A model generated the notes under the pieces. It was not told where the DNA came from, did not search any database, and saw only the letters and a list, made by a program, of their open reading frames with translations. Below, one piece after another: positions 33,603 to 43,044 of a stretch of 64,000 bases of DNA. Source of the stretch: Polaribacter sp. L3A8 (lineage in GTDB: Bacteria; Bacteroidota; Bacteroidia; Flavobacteriales; Flavobacteriaceae); contig NZ_CP047026.1 of NCBI RefSeq assembly GCF_009796785.1, forward strand, positions 992,001 to 1,056,000. Reading direction: 5' to 3'. Numbering within the stretch: position 1 is the stretch's first letter; every line of letters begins with the position of its first letter. Position numbers and translations under genes: made by a program.

Positions 33603-36500
33603 ATGATTCAAAACGCTGTTTTAGAACAACTTCATAATTCACTTTCTGGTGATGTCCTTTTCGATGATTTACATAAAACTTTATACGCTACAGATGCTTC
33701 TGTATATCGTAAAATTCCTTTAGCGGTTGCTTTTCCAAAGGATGAAAAAGATATTAAAACCTTAATTGATTTTGCTACAAAAAATAAAATTACACTAATA
33801 CCTAGAACTGCCGGAACTTCCTTGGCAGGACAATGTGTTGGAGATGGACTTGTAGTGGATGTTTCTAAACATTTTACTAAAATTATTTCTTTTGATGAAA
33901 AAGCAAAAACAATTACGCTACAACCAGGTGTTGTAAGAGATTCTTTAAATGCGTATTTAAAACCTTTTGGTTTGTTTTTTGGACCAAACACCTCTACCTC
34001 TAACCGATGTATGATGGGCGGAATGGTTGGTAACAACTCCTCTGGAAGTACGTCTATAAAATACGGTGCAACTCGTGATAAAGTAGTAGAAGTTGATGCT
34101 ATTTTAAGTGATGGAAGCACTGCCGTTTTTAAAGACATTAACTCTGCAGAGTTTATCAAAAAAACAAAAGAAAACACCCAAGAAGGAAAAATTTATAAAC
34201 ATCTTTTTGATGAACTTTCTAACACAGAAAATCAACAAGAAATAAAAAATGAGTTTCCTAAAAAAACCATTCATAGAAGATGTACCGGTTATGCGGTTGA
34301 TGAGTTATTAGTTTCAGATTTATTTGGCGGAACATCACCAACAGTAAATGTTGCAAAATTATTAACGGGTAGTGAAGGTACTTTGGCTTTTTCAACATCA
34401 ATTACGTTGCAATTAGACAACCTTCCTCCTACAGAAAGTATTATGGTTTGTACGCATTTTAAATCTATAAACGAGAGTTTAAATGCTACTATAATTGCTA
34501 TGAATCACAATTTATATAATTGTGAGTTGATGGATAAAACCATTTTAGATTGTTCTAAAAACAATAGAGAATTAGCTAAAAATCGTTTCTTTTTACAAGG
34601 TGATCCAGAAGCTGTTTTAATGTTAGAGGTTTCTGCAAACACCATTGAAGAAACAGAAATTTTAGCAGATAAATTAATTGCAGACTTAGAAAAAAATAAT
34701 TTCGGGTATCATCACCCAAAAGTATACGGAGCAGATATTGCTAAAGTGCATTATTTACGTAAAGCAGGTTTAGGTGCTTTGGCAAATATTATTGGCGATA
34801 AAAAAGCGGTTGCATGTATAGAAGACACTGCGGTTGCTTTAGAAGATTTACCAAATTATATTAAAGAGTTTACCCAAATTATGACGAAGTACCAACAAAA
34901 TGCTGTGTATTATGCGCATGCTGGTGCAGGGGAATTGCATTTACGTCCGATTTTAAATTTAAAGAAAAAAGAAGATGTAGTTTTATTTAGAAAAATTACC
35001 ACAGAAACGGCAGAGCTAGTAAAAAAATACAAAGGTTCTTTTTCTGGTGAACATGGAGACGGAATTGTGCGTGCAGAGTTTATACCTTTAATGATTGGTG
35101 ATAAAAATTATCAATTATTAAGACGATTAAAAAAAGCATTTGATCCTAACAACGTTTTTAACCAAGGTAAAATTACAGATGCTTTTGCGATGGATGAAAG
35201 CCTGCGATATGAAATTGGTAGAGATGAACCTACAATAAAAACCATTCAAGATTATTCTGATAGTGAAGGAATTTTAAAATTAGCAGAAAAATGTAATGGT
35301 TCTGGAGATTGTAGAAAACCTGTAGAAGCTGGCGGAACCATGTGCCCAAGTTACAGAGCTACAAAAGACGAAAAAGATACTACAAGAGCAAGAGCAAATA
35401 CGTTGCGTGAGTTTTTAACCAACTCAGACCAAGCAAATAAATTTAATCATAAAGAGTTAAAACAAGTTTTTGACCTTTGTTTAAGCTGTAAAGCATGTGC
35501 GTCAGAATGCCCAAGTAATGTTGATATTGCTACTATGAAAGCAGAGTTTTTATATCAATATCAAGAAACAAACGGCTATTCTTTTAGAAATAAAATGTTT
35601 GCAAACAATGCCAAATACAATAAATTAGGAAGTGCTTTTCCTACTATTACTAACTTTTTTACCAACTCTACGCTTGCTAAAAAAGTTTTAGGAGTTGCTG
35701 TAGAACGTACAGTGCCTAAATTAGCAAATCAGACTTTAGATAGTTGGTTAAAGAAGCATCACCCTAAAACATCTAAAAAAGCCGTTTATTTATTTAACGA
35801 TGAATTTACCAATTTTTACGATGCAGAAATTGGACAAGATGCCGTTATTTTATTAGAAAAATTAGGGTATGAAGTAAAAACCGTTGCCCACGATGAAAGT
35901 GGAAGAAGTCATATTTCTAAAGGATTTTTAAAAGAAGCAAAACAAATTTGTAATAATAATGTGTCTATTTTTAAAGACATTATAACAGACGAAACTCCGT
36001 TATTAGGTTTAGAACCTTCTGCAATTTTAGGCTTTAGAGACGAATATATTCGTTTAGCTGATGATAAAGCATCCGCAGAAAAAATTGCGAAAAATAGTTT
36101 TACGTTCGAAGAGTTTTTAGCGAAAGAATTAGAAAAAGGAAATATTGATACAACTCTATTTACAAGTGCCACTAAGACTTTAAAAATACACGGACATTGT
36201 CATCAAAAAGCATTGTCTGGAACACATGCTAGTTTTCAAATTTTAAATATTCCAACAAACTATTCGGTAACAATTATCAATTCTGGTTGTTGCGGAATGG
36301 CAGGTTCTTTTGGGTATGAAAAAGAACATTATAAAGTATCAATGCAAGTTGGTGAAGATACTTTGTTTCCTAAAATTAGAAATACACCCGAAGAAACGCA
36401 AATTGTTGCGGCGGGTACAAGTTGTAGACATCAAATTTTTGATGGAACAAAACGTGTTGCAAAACACCCAATAACTATTTTAAAAGAAGCATTAGCATAA
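33603..36500 (+). CDS. FAD-linked oxidase / Fe-S oxidoreductase fusion (D-lactate/glycolate dehydrogenase type)
   Basis: A 965-residue two-part enzyme. Residues 30-210 form an FAD-binding (PCMH) domain with IPRTAGTSLAGQCVG and MGGMVGNNSSGSTSIKYG. Residues 250-520 form the FAD-oxidase C-terminal domain ending SGEHGDGIVRAEFIPLM. The Fe-S part has CNGSGDCRKP ... GGTMCPSYRATKDE near 560 and CLSCKACASECPSNVD near 625. A CCG domain has INSGCCGMAGSFGYE near 895. It should oxidise a 2-hydroxy acid such as D-lactate or glycolate and pass electrons to the quinone pool, as fused GlcD-GlcF proteins do. The aldo-keto reductase gene follows about 100 bp downstream. Confidence 0.92.
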   Translation: MIQNAVLEQLHNSLSGDVLFDDLHKTLYATDASVYRKIPLAVAFPKDEKDIKTLIDFATKNKITLIPRTAGTSLAGQCVGDGLVVDVSKHFTKIISFDEKAKTITLQPGVVRDSLNAYLKPFGLFFGPNTSTSNRCMMGGMVGNNSSGSTSIKYGATRDKVVEVDAILSDGSTAVFKDINSAEFIKKTKENTQEGKIYKHLFDELSNTENQQEIKNEFPKKTIHRRCTGYAVDELLVSDLFGGTSPTVNVAKLLTGSEGTLAFSTSITLQLDNLPPTESIMVCTHFKSINESLNATIIAMNHNLYNCELMDKTILDCSKNNRELAKNRFFLQGDPEAVLMLEVSANTIEETEILADKLIADLEKNNFGYHHPKVYGADIAKVHYLRKAGLGALANIIGDKKAVACIEDTAVALEDLPNYIKEFTQIMTKYQQNAVYYAHAGAGELHLRPILNLKKKEDVVLFRKITTETAELVKKYKGSFSGEHGDGIVRAEFIPLMIGDKNYQLLRRLKKAFDPNNVFNQGKITDAFAMDESLRYEIGRDEPTIKTIQDYSDSEGILKLAEKCNGSGDCRKPVEAGGTMCPSYRATKDEKDTTRARANTLREFLTNSDQANKFNHKELKQVFDLCLSCKACASECPSNVDIATMKAEFLYQYQETNGYSFRNKMFANNAKYNKLGSAFPTITNFFTNSTLAKKVLGVAVERTVPKLANQTLDSWLKKHHPKTSKKAVYLFNDEFTNFYDAEIGQDAVILLEKLGYEVKTVAHDESGRSHISKGFLKEAKQICNNNVSIFKDIITDETPLLGLEPSAILGFRDEYIRLADDKASAEKIAKNSFTFEEFLAKELEKGNIDTTLFTSATKTLKIHGHCHQKALSGTHASFQILNIPTNYSVTIINSGCCGMAGSFGYEKEHYKVSMQVGEDTLFPKIRNTPEETQIVAAGTSCRHQIFDGTKRVAKHPITILKEALA

Positions 36501-36505
36501 AATTA

Positions 36506-36534
36506 GTAAACAGTTTTCAGTTTCAGTTACCAGT
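36506..36534. repeat. CAGT-rich repeat fragment
   Basis: GTAAACAGTTTTCAGTTTCA followed by GTTACCAGT. It resembles the CAGT-rich arms of the composite element at 12645-12941. Confidence 0.4.
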
Positions 36535-36605
36535 CTCACTATTAATTAATAAAAAGTTCTTATTTTTTAACAACTTTTTGGTTTAAAAAAATATTTCTAA
36601 ATATA

Positions 36606-37604
36606 ATGAGTATAAAACAAAAATACAAAGCAGATTCAGAAAGATATAATAAAATGAACTACAGAAGAACAGGAAATAGCGGTTTGCTTTTACCTGAACT
36701 TTCTTTAGGTTTATGGCATAATTTTGGTAAAAATGACGATTTTGACAACGCTCGAAATTTGTTAAAATGTGCCTTTGATAACGGAATTACACATTTTGAT
36801 TTGGCAAACAACTATGGACCGCCTTATGGTTCTGCAGAAAAAACGTTTGGTAAAATCTTAAAAAAGGATTTTAAAAAATACAGAGATGAATTGATTATTT
36901 CATCAAAAGCAGGTTTTGATATGTGGGAAGGTCCTTATGGAAATTTTGGCTCTAAGAAATATTTAATTTCTAGTTTAGACCAAAGTTTACAAAGAATGGA
37001 CTTAGATTATGTTGATATTTTTTATCATCACAGACCAGATAACGATACTCCTTTAGAAGAAACTATGGGTGCCTTAGATTTAATAGTAAGACAAGGAAAG
37101 GCTTTGTATGTTGGTATTTCTAACTATCAACCTAAAGAAGCAGAAAAAGCTTTTAAAATATTAAAAGATTTAGGAACGCCTTGTTTAATACATCAACCTA
37201 GATATAGTTTATTTGATCGTTGGATAGAAGATGGATTGGTAGATTTATTAGGAAATTCGGGTGTTGGAGCTATTTGCTTTTCTCCTTTGGCACAAGGAAT
37301 GTTAACAGGTAAATATATTAATGGTTTGCCAAAAGATTCTAGAGCCGTAAAAGATGGTCGTTATTTAAAAACGGATAAAGTATTAGAAATGCTACCTAAA
37401 ATTAAAGCTTTAAACGAAGTTGCTAAAAGTAGAAACCAAAATTTAGCACAAATGGCAATTTCTTGGATTTTAAAAGATGATAGAATTACATCTGTATTAA
37501 TTGGAGCAAGTAAAACAACTCAAATTTTAGACAGTATAAAAGCCACTGAAAACACTGTTTTTTCTGAGGATGAATTAGCTAATATTAATGCTATTTTAGA
37601 ATAA
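36606..37604 (+). CDS. Aldo/keto reductase (YghZ/MgrA-like)
   Basis: A 332-residue TIM-barrel oxidoreductase. The N-terminus NYRRTGNSGLLLPELSLGLW is typical of the L-glyceraldehyde-3-phosphate reductase (YghZ) branch. Active-site residues are visible: Asp and Tyr in HFDLANNYGPPYGSAE (about 62-77), Lys in LIISSKAGFDMW and His in VDIFYHHRPDNDTP. The cofactor loop near the C-terminus is TSVLIGASKTTQILDSIKA. It should reduce aldehydes or sugars with NADPH; the true substrate is unknown. A strong terminator follows. Confidence 0.92.
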   Translation: MSIKQKYKADSERYNKMNYRRTGNSGLLLPELSLGLWHNFGKNDDFDNARNLLKCAFDNGITHFDLANNYGPPYGSAEKTFGKILKKDFKKYRDELIISSKAGFDMWEGPYGNFGSKKYLISSLDQSLQRMDLDYVDIFYHHRPDNDTPLEETMGALDLIVRQGKALYVGISNYQPKEAEKAFKILKDLGTPCLIHQPRYSLFDRWIEDGLVDLLGNSGVGAICFSPLAQGMLTGKYINGLPKDSRAVKDGRYLKTDKVLEMLPKIKALNEVAKSRNQNLAQMAISWILKDDRITSVLIGASKTTQILDSIKATENTVFSEDELANINAILE

Positions 37605-37627
37605 ACACTATTCCATAAAATTGTAAC

Positions 37628-37668
37628 AAATCCTTCAGGATTTTAAAACCTGAAGGATTTGTTTTTAA
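37628..37668 (+). terminator. Terminator of the aldo/keto reductase gene
   Basis: A 12-bp stem AAATCCTTCAGG / CCTGAAGGATTT with a 9-nt loop, followed by GTTTTTAAT on the plus strand. Confidence 0.85.
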
Positions 37669-37793
37669 TCATAATATTTTTATTTTTTACCTCATCCCCC
37701 ATATTAAACAGTCTAAAAATTAACTATCTTTTATTACAATCTATTCTCGGTATTTCTGTTAATATTATTTTAAAAATCGGTATTAAATTTACT

Positions 37794-40757
37794 TTAATTT
37801 TTAAATTTATTTAATTCTTCACGAACATCTGGATGATAATTTACCATCATTATTTGGTACTTTACAGAAGCTTCACTTAATAGTCTGCCAGTTGCAGGTT
37901 GCACAACTCCCCATTTATCTAGGTCATATTCCGTTTTAGATTTAGAACTTAATATAGATGTAATAGTATCATTATTTTCTTTAATTAAATTTAATATTTT
38001 ATCTAATTTTCCTTCTTTATAATCTGGAAAACCACCCAGTATTTTTTTAAGGTCTTTGAAATTAAAACAATGTGGCAAGAAAATAGAAATTAACTCATAT
38101 TCTCTCTTAATTGTCTCTTTAATATAAGCTGGATTATGTCCTGTAGCAGATAATACATTTAAAATACCAGCATACTCTGCGGTAGGATCTATAGCGTCTA
38201 AAAATATAGTTTTTTTATTTTTTCGAATAAATTCTAAAATATAGTTTTCTTTAGAATTGATAAAATTTACAAACTTAATATTCTTGGTAGCATCATTCTT
38301 TTTAATAACCTTTTCCGACTCTAAAAAACGGGCAAAACTGTGTGCACTTAACAAGCCTGAATTTTCAAAAATACCACCATCCAAAAAATGACCTTTTTTT
38401 TGTATTTGAGCAGTAGGACTTAAAACCGGGAATCTATTACTAGTAGATGCAACCCGATACAAGGAAAGCTCCTCCCCTTTTTTTGAACCCAAAATATTAA
38501 TTGCTCCCGGAAAAATTGTATCATAATTATCATTCATTTCTTTGTCTAAAACCAAAGATAAAGAGTTGGCATATCTACCATTTAAGGAAGTAGAATTAAT
38601 GATTAAAGGAGGAAACGGATCAATAATTTTATTATAACTTCTATAAAAAGTTTCTGATTGTTCTTGTAGAGAATCATTAAATACTAATAAATGTTGTTTC
38701 ATTCCATAAAAAGAACGGTCTTTACCCTTAAACTTTGTAATTACACTTGGTATTAATTCTCGTAACCAATCGGCTCCTAAAAGAAAAACAATATCTAGAG
38801 AAAGAGAATTTAACCTCCCCAATTCTTCAATTTTTTCAGTTCTATTTTCAATTTTATTGGCTTTCATAAATGCAAAATTTGCAGCGCCTACAGTTCCTCC
38901 AGAAACCGTTGAAATACATCTTGCGTTTTCAAAAAAATCATTTTTACGGCATTCTAATTTATCAAGTAACAACATGGTCCATAAATTTGACTTTAGTCCT
39001 CCGCCAAAAGATGCTACAAAATAATGCTTATCCTTACCTTTTATAGTATCCTTAAAATTGGATATTGATGTTTCTTTTCCAGTTCTTTTTATAGTTTGCA
39101 ATTCATGTAAATCATTTCCTGTAAAGATACTAAAGACACCAATTACAGTTAAAATGGTTAAAGCTCCCGGAATGTAATATTTCCATAATTCTTGATACTT
39201 TTTTATTTTATCAAAATTTGATGGTATCACCTGTTCTTCCTCTTGTAAATAATATTTTTTATGCTTAATATATATTACTAACATGCCATAATACGCCATG
39301 TAATACATTAAAAAAATTGGTATTGGATTTACTAAATGAATTTTATTCCAAAAAATAGTTAAAAACACTAAAGATAAAACACATAAAGCCCCAATAATTG
39401 AAATAATTCGCAAATAAACTATATTATTACTAAAAAGTGATAAAAGACTAAATACCTTTGGTTTAAATGGTTTTATCTGGCGTTGTAAAATAGGGTCTAT
39501 GTAGGAGGTAGTATTTGCTTCTAAAAACATTTTTGTCCACTTTTCTGAATAAAAAACATATTTTAAATAAGATCTTCCAACAACAGAAACTATATATAAA
39601 ATAGCTAATAAAAAATTGGTTATTAACGCTAAGAATACATATGTCTTGGACCATTCTGCCTCATTTATTAAAAAATATAGTATAAATAGCGCTATTAAAA
39701 CTAAAATAAAGGGTAACATCTTTATAATAAAAACAAACCTCTTTTCCTCTTTTATAAATTCTTTTAATGCACTTTCACTTTCTTTAAAAGAAGCGTCTAC
39801 TATATCCTTTAGACTTGAAAAATACCAAGTAAACCAAAAAAGTAAAATTGCTATAAAAAAGGTAATTGGTACTGTAAGGTTTAAGTTATAAACTTTATCA
39901 ATAGCCTTTAACGACATAAAAAAGAAGGAAAGAAAGAATAATACTCCTAAACATCTTCTTAAAAACTGCATTAAAAAAATATCATCCTTACTTTTATTTT
40001 CCGTTCTCTTATCTAATTGACCTGGGTTATCAACTTTAGTAAAATAGATAATTCCGAATGATAAAAACCTTATGGTTTTACTTAATACAAATTCATAATG
40101 ATTAGAATTCATATATTTAGAATTTTTAAAATAAATGGGGTAATGTGCAGTTGGTATGGCTACTACAGATAATAAAAGAAGCGTTAACACTAAATTATAT
40201 TTACTTTCATATAAGGTAATTAAAATGTCTCCGCCCTGATCTACAAAACCGATAAGAAAGGATACAATTATAATAAACACCAAACTAATTCTAGCGTCTA
40301 TTATGAGTTTTATTAATACAGATTTATACTTTTTAATCATAACAATAAAAAAGAGTAAAAAAGACAAAGCATACAAACCTTCTTTAACTGGTTTTATAAA
40401 CTTTAAAGCATCAAACTTCATTAATAAATACAACCAATTCTCAATAAAATCTGAACAATAAGTGATTATAAAAAAGTAGTAAATTATTTTTAATCGTTTA
40501 TTATTCTTAATTTTTAAATCTAATATTCTATATAAAAAATATAACAGAATAGGTGCCCAAATAAAATCAATTAAAAAGAAAATATAATACCATACATCTT
40601 GTTTTATGTCAGTAATAAAATTAATATAATATGGAGTAGTAATATTAAATTGAGGATGGTTTATTAATTCGTTTACATAAAACAAACTTCCTACTATGCC
40701 CATACATAGTGTTAAGATTAGTAAAATAAAAAAATGGGTAGATAAATTAGGTTTCAT
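37794..40757 (-). CDS. Large membrane protein with C-terminal patatin-like lipase domain
   Basis: A 987-residue protein. The N-terminal ~550 residues hold roughly twelve to fourteen hydrophobic segments (several clusters, e.g. 10-30, 150-210, 265-320, 345-400, 445-500). The remaining part looks like a patatin/cPLA2-type hydrolase. It has a glycine-rich oxyanion-hole segment FVASFGGGLKSNLW near 585, the nucleophile segment ISTVSGGTVGAANFAFMKA near 612 (Ser within VSGG rather than the canonical GxSxG), and the catalytic Asp in FLDGGIFENSGLLSAHSF near 791 (DGG/DGA motif). I infer an inner-membrane phospholipase acting on the cytoplasmic side. The substrate is unknown. The gene stands alone. Confidence 0.75.
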   Translation of the reverse strand: MKPNLSTHFFILLILTLCMGIVGSLFYVNELINHPQFNITTPYYINFITDIKQDVWYYIFFLIDFIWAPILLYFLYRILDLKIKNNKRLKIIYYFFIITYCSDFIENWLYLLMKFDALKFIKPVKEGLYALSFLLFFIVMIKKYKSVLIKLIIDARISLVFIIIVSFLIGFVDQGGDILITLYESKYNLVLTLLLLSVVAIPTAHYPIYFKNSKYMNSNHYEFVLSKTIRFLSFGIIYFTKVDNPGQLDKRTENKSKDDIFLMQFLRRCLGVLFFLSFFFMSLKAIDKVYNLNLTVPITFFIAILLFWFTWYFSSLKDIVDASFKESESALKEFIKEEKRFVFIIKMLPFILVLIALFILYFLINEAEWSKTYVFLALITNFLLAILYIVSVVGRSYLKYVFYSEKWTKMFLEANTTSYIDPILQRQIKPFKPKVFSLLSLFSNNIVYLRIISIIGALCVLSLVFLTIFWNKIHLVNPIPIFLMYYMAYYGMLVIYIKHKKYYLQEEEQVIPSNFDKIKKYQELWKYYIPGALTILTVIGVFSIFTGNDLHELQTIKRTGKETSISNFKDTIKGKDKHYFVASFGGGLKSNLWTMLLLDKLECRKNDFFENARCISTVSGGTVGAANFAFMKANKIENRTEKIEELGRLNSLSLDIVFLLGADWLRELIPSVITKFKGKDRSFYGMKQHLLVFNDSLQEQSETFYRSYNKIIDPFPPLIINSTSLNGRYANSLSLVLDKEMNDNYDTIFPGAINILGSKKGEELSLYRVASTSNRFPVLSPTAQIQKKGHFLDGGIFENSGLLSAHSFARFLESEKVIKKNDATKNIKFVNFINSKENYILEFIRKNKKTIFLDAIDPTAEYAGILNVLSATGHNPAYIKETIKREYELISIFLPHCFNFKDLKKILGGFPDYKEGKLDKILNLIKENNDTITSILSSKSKTEYDLDKWGVVQPATGRLLSEASVKYQIMMVNYHPDVREELNKFKN

Positions 40758-40914
40758 AGCGTTTGGTAGTATTAATTGGTTAGCATTTTTTTTTCATTAA
40801 AGATAAAAAAAAATTGATAAACAAAACCTCTATTAATTCAACCTAAAAAAACTAAACACTTAATTTATAATGTATTAAAAAAAACAACAATGCATTTTAA
40901 GAAAGTTTAAAGCA

Positions 40915-40946
40915 TAAAAAAACTCCTATAAAAAGGAGCTTTTTTT
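40915..40946 (-). terminator. Terminator of the downstream OmpA-family gene
   Basis: On the minus strand AGCTCC ... GGAGTT with a TTTTTAT-type loop and a run of T. It is nearly identical to the hairpin at 41964-41996 that follows the paralogous gene. Confidence 0.75.
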
Positions 40947-40977
40947 AAATATATTGATATTGTTTAGCAGAAAACAA

Positions 40978-41826
40978 CTACTCTTCAATAACCTCACCTT
41001 CTTCTGCTAATAAAGCAAAAAACTTATTCAGGTTAGGCATAATAATAATTTTAGTTCTTCTGTTTTTAGCTCTATTTTCTTCACTTGTATTTAAAAACAA
41101 AGGCATTGTATCTCCTCTACCAGAAGCAATTAACCTACTTCCTTCTATTTTAAACTTCTCTTGTAAAAGTCTCACAATAGAAGTCGCTCTTTTTACACTT
41201 AAATCCCAATTATCCTGCACACTTGCATTATTAATAGTTTTCGAGTCTGTGTGCCCTTCTATCATAACGTCAATACTAGGTTCAGATTCAATAATATCTG
41301 CTAATTTTGTAATTAGCATTAATGCACCTTGTTTAACCTTATAACTTCCTGTATTAAATAACAATTTATCTGAAACAGAAATCATTACTACAGTTTGATC
41401 GATGTCTATATTTATATCATCAGAATTTTGAAGTTCATTAGAAACAAATGTCTTTTTAAAAATATTATAAGCTACTACAAGGTTTAAAGTATCTTTAAAA
41501 GTCTTCGCATTTGCTAATTTTTTAGGATCAATTTTAGTTAACGTTTCATTCATTAACTTTCTACCTTTTTTAGAAATAACGGGTACACCATCTACCATTT
41601 TAAACTTTACGGCGTTTTCTTTTTCTAGAGTAACATTATCGCTTTTTAGAGAATTAATTTTATCATTATAGGCTTGAACTCTTTGATCAATCTTTTCAAA
41701 TTTAAGTTCTAACTTTTGCAAATTACCTTTGGCATCTACATACTTTTTTTCTAAATCTACATACTTTTTTTTAGAGACACAAGAAACTGATATTAAGACA
41801 ATTAATAATATAAGTGAATTTTTCAT
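40978..41826 (-). CDS. OmpA-family lipoprotein (copy 1)
   Basis: A 282-residue lipoprotein (ISVSCVSKKKYVDLE, Cys16). Residues 20-75 form a heptad-like coiled coil. Residues about 150-270 are an OmpA C-terminal domain that binds peptidoglycan, with the motifs LLFNTGSYKV, VMIEGHTDSKTI, NWDLSVKRATSIVRLLQE and NRAKNRRTKIIIMPN. The Asp and Arg of these segments bind diaminopimelate. It anchors the outer membrane to the wall. It is a close tandem paralogue of the gene at 42021, and both have their own terminators, so they are probably independent transcripts. Confidence 0.92.
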   Translation of the reverse strand: MKNSLILLIVLISVSCVSKKKYVDLEKKYVDAKGNLQKLELKFEKIDQRVQAYNDKINSLKSDNVTLEKENAVKFKMVDGVPVISKKGRKLMNETLTKIDPKKLANAKTFKDTLNLVVAYNIFKKTFVSNELQNSDDINIDIDQTVVMISVSDKLLFNTGSYKVKQGALMLITKLADIIESEPSIDVMIEGHTDSKTINNASVQDNWDLSVKRATSIVRLLQEKFKIEGSRLIASGRGDTMPLFLNTSEENRAKNRRTKIIIMPNLNKFFALLAEEGEVIEE

Positions 41827-41963
41827 ATTTTTTTTATTTACTTCAATAGTACGATTTTATTATTTTTATCACAAATAAAAGAGAAAACTAGATACGTGTC
41901 TCTCATTTTTTAAAGGATTTATTACGCTATTATTAAAAGAGAATCCCCCCTTATTTATAGCAT

Positions 41964-41996
41964 AAAAAAAACTCCTTTAAAAGGAGCTTTTTTTAT
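41964..41996 (-). terminator. Terminator between the tandem OmpA-family genes
   Basis: CTCCTT (41972-41977) and AAGGAG (41981-41986) with A/T runs on both sides. It resembles the terminator at 40915-40946. Confidence 0.8.
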
Positions 41997-42020
41997 TATG
42001 TATTTATTTAAACCTACTTA

Positions 42021-42887
42021 TTAATCTGAAAGTTGATCATCTGATATTAAAGCAAAGAATTTATCTAAATTTGGTAAAATAACAATTCTTGTTCTTCTGT
42101 TTTTTGCTCTATTAGCGTTTGTAGTATTTTCTACTAAAGGCACTGTAGATCCTCTACCTGCAGCAATTAATCTACTTCCTTCAATATTATATTTACTTTC
42201 TAAAAGACGTACAATAGAGGTTGCTCTTTTTACACTTAAATCCCAATTGTCTTGCACCGTAGCATTGTTAATTGTTCTAGAATCTGTATGACCTTCAATC
42301 ATAACATCCATACTAGGTTCTGACTTAATAACGTTTGCTAATTTTTCAATTAAACTATAAGCACCTCTTTTAACTTTATAACTAGCTGTGTTAAATAACA
42401 ATTTATCAGAAACAGAAATCATAACCACTGTTTGATCAATATCAATATTGATATCCTCTGAATTATTTAAATCTGTAGTATTCATCTTATTTTTTAAATT
42501 ATAAGATATTGCCAAGTTTAAAGAATCTTTTAAAGTTTTTGCATTAGAAAGTAACGCAGGATCTACTTTTGATAACGTTGCTCTCATCCTTTCTCTAGTG
42601 TTATTAGAAATAACAGCTGTTTTACCAACCATATCTAACTTAACATCATTGGCATCTTGTAAGCTTGAATTATCACTTTTTAAGGAGTTAATTTTCTCAT
42701 TATAACTAGCAACTCTACTCTCTATTTTCGCAAATTTACCTTCTAAAGCTTCTTTTTCTAAAGTTGTTTTTTGAAGCACTCCTTTAGTATCTGTATACTG
42801 ATTTTCTAAAGCAACATACTTTTTCTTAGAAACACATGATGTTGCCAACAAAGAGATGGCTACAACTGGAATAATTAATTTTTTCAT
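42021..42887 (-). CDS. OmpA-family lipoprotein (copy 2)
   Basis: A 288-residue lipoprotein (LLATSCVSKKKYVALE, Cys18). The layout is the same as in the downstream paralogue: coiled coil about 25-85 and OmpA peptidoglycan-binding domain about 155-275, with LLFNTASYKVKRGAY, VMIEGHTDSRTI, DLSVKRATSIVRLLES and NRAKNRRTRIVILPN. The C-terminal ends (LDKFFALISDD and LNKFFALLAEE) are also alike. It was probably produced by a local duplication that included the terminator. It links the outer membrane to peptidoglycan. Confidence 0.92.
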   Translation of the reverse strand: MKKLIIPVVAISLLATSCVSKKKYVALENQYTDTKGVLQKTTLEKEALEGKFAKIESRVASYNEKINSLKSDNSSLQDANDVKLDMVGKTAVISNNTRERMRATLSKVDPALLSNAKTLKDSLNLAISYNLKNKMNTTDLNNSEDINIDIDQTVVMISVSDKLLFNTASYKVKRGAYSLIEKLANVIKSEPSMDVMIEGHTDSRTINNATVQDNWDLSVKRATSIVRLLESKYNIEGSRLIAAGRGSTVPLVENTTNANRAKNRRTRIVILPNLDKFFALISDDQLSD

Positions 42888-42983
42888 TATGTTAAGTTTT
42901 ATTTAATAGTTACACTCTAAACCCTAAAAAGGATTAAATATTATAAATCTGTATTCGTTTTAGCTATTTTTAACTAAATATGT

Positions 42984-43022
42984 TAAAAAACCCATAATAG
43001 CATTCTAATATGGGGTTTTTCT
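42984..43022 (-). terminator. Terminator of valS
   Basis: AAAAAACCCAT ... ATGGGGTTTTT on the plus strand gives a stem with a T run on the minus strand, 23 bp past the valS stop codon. Confidence 0.7.
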
Positions 43023-43044
43023 TCAAATTTTATGTAAGATCCAA

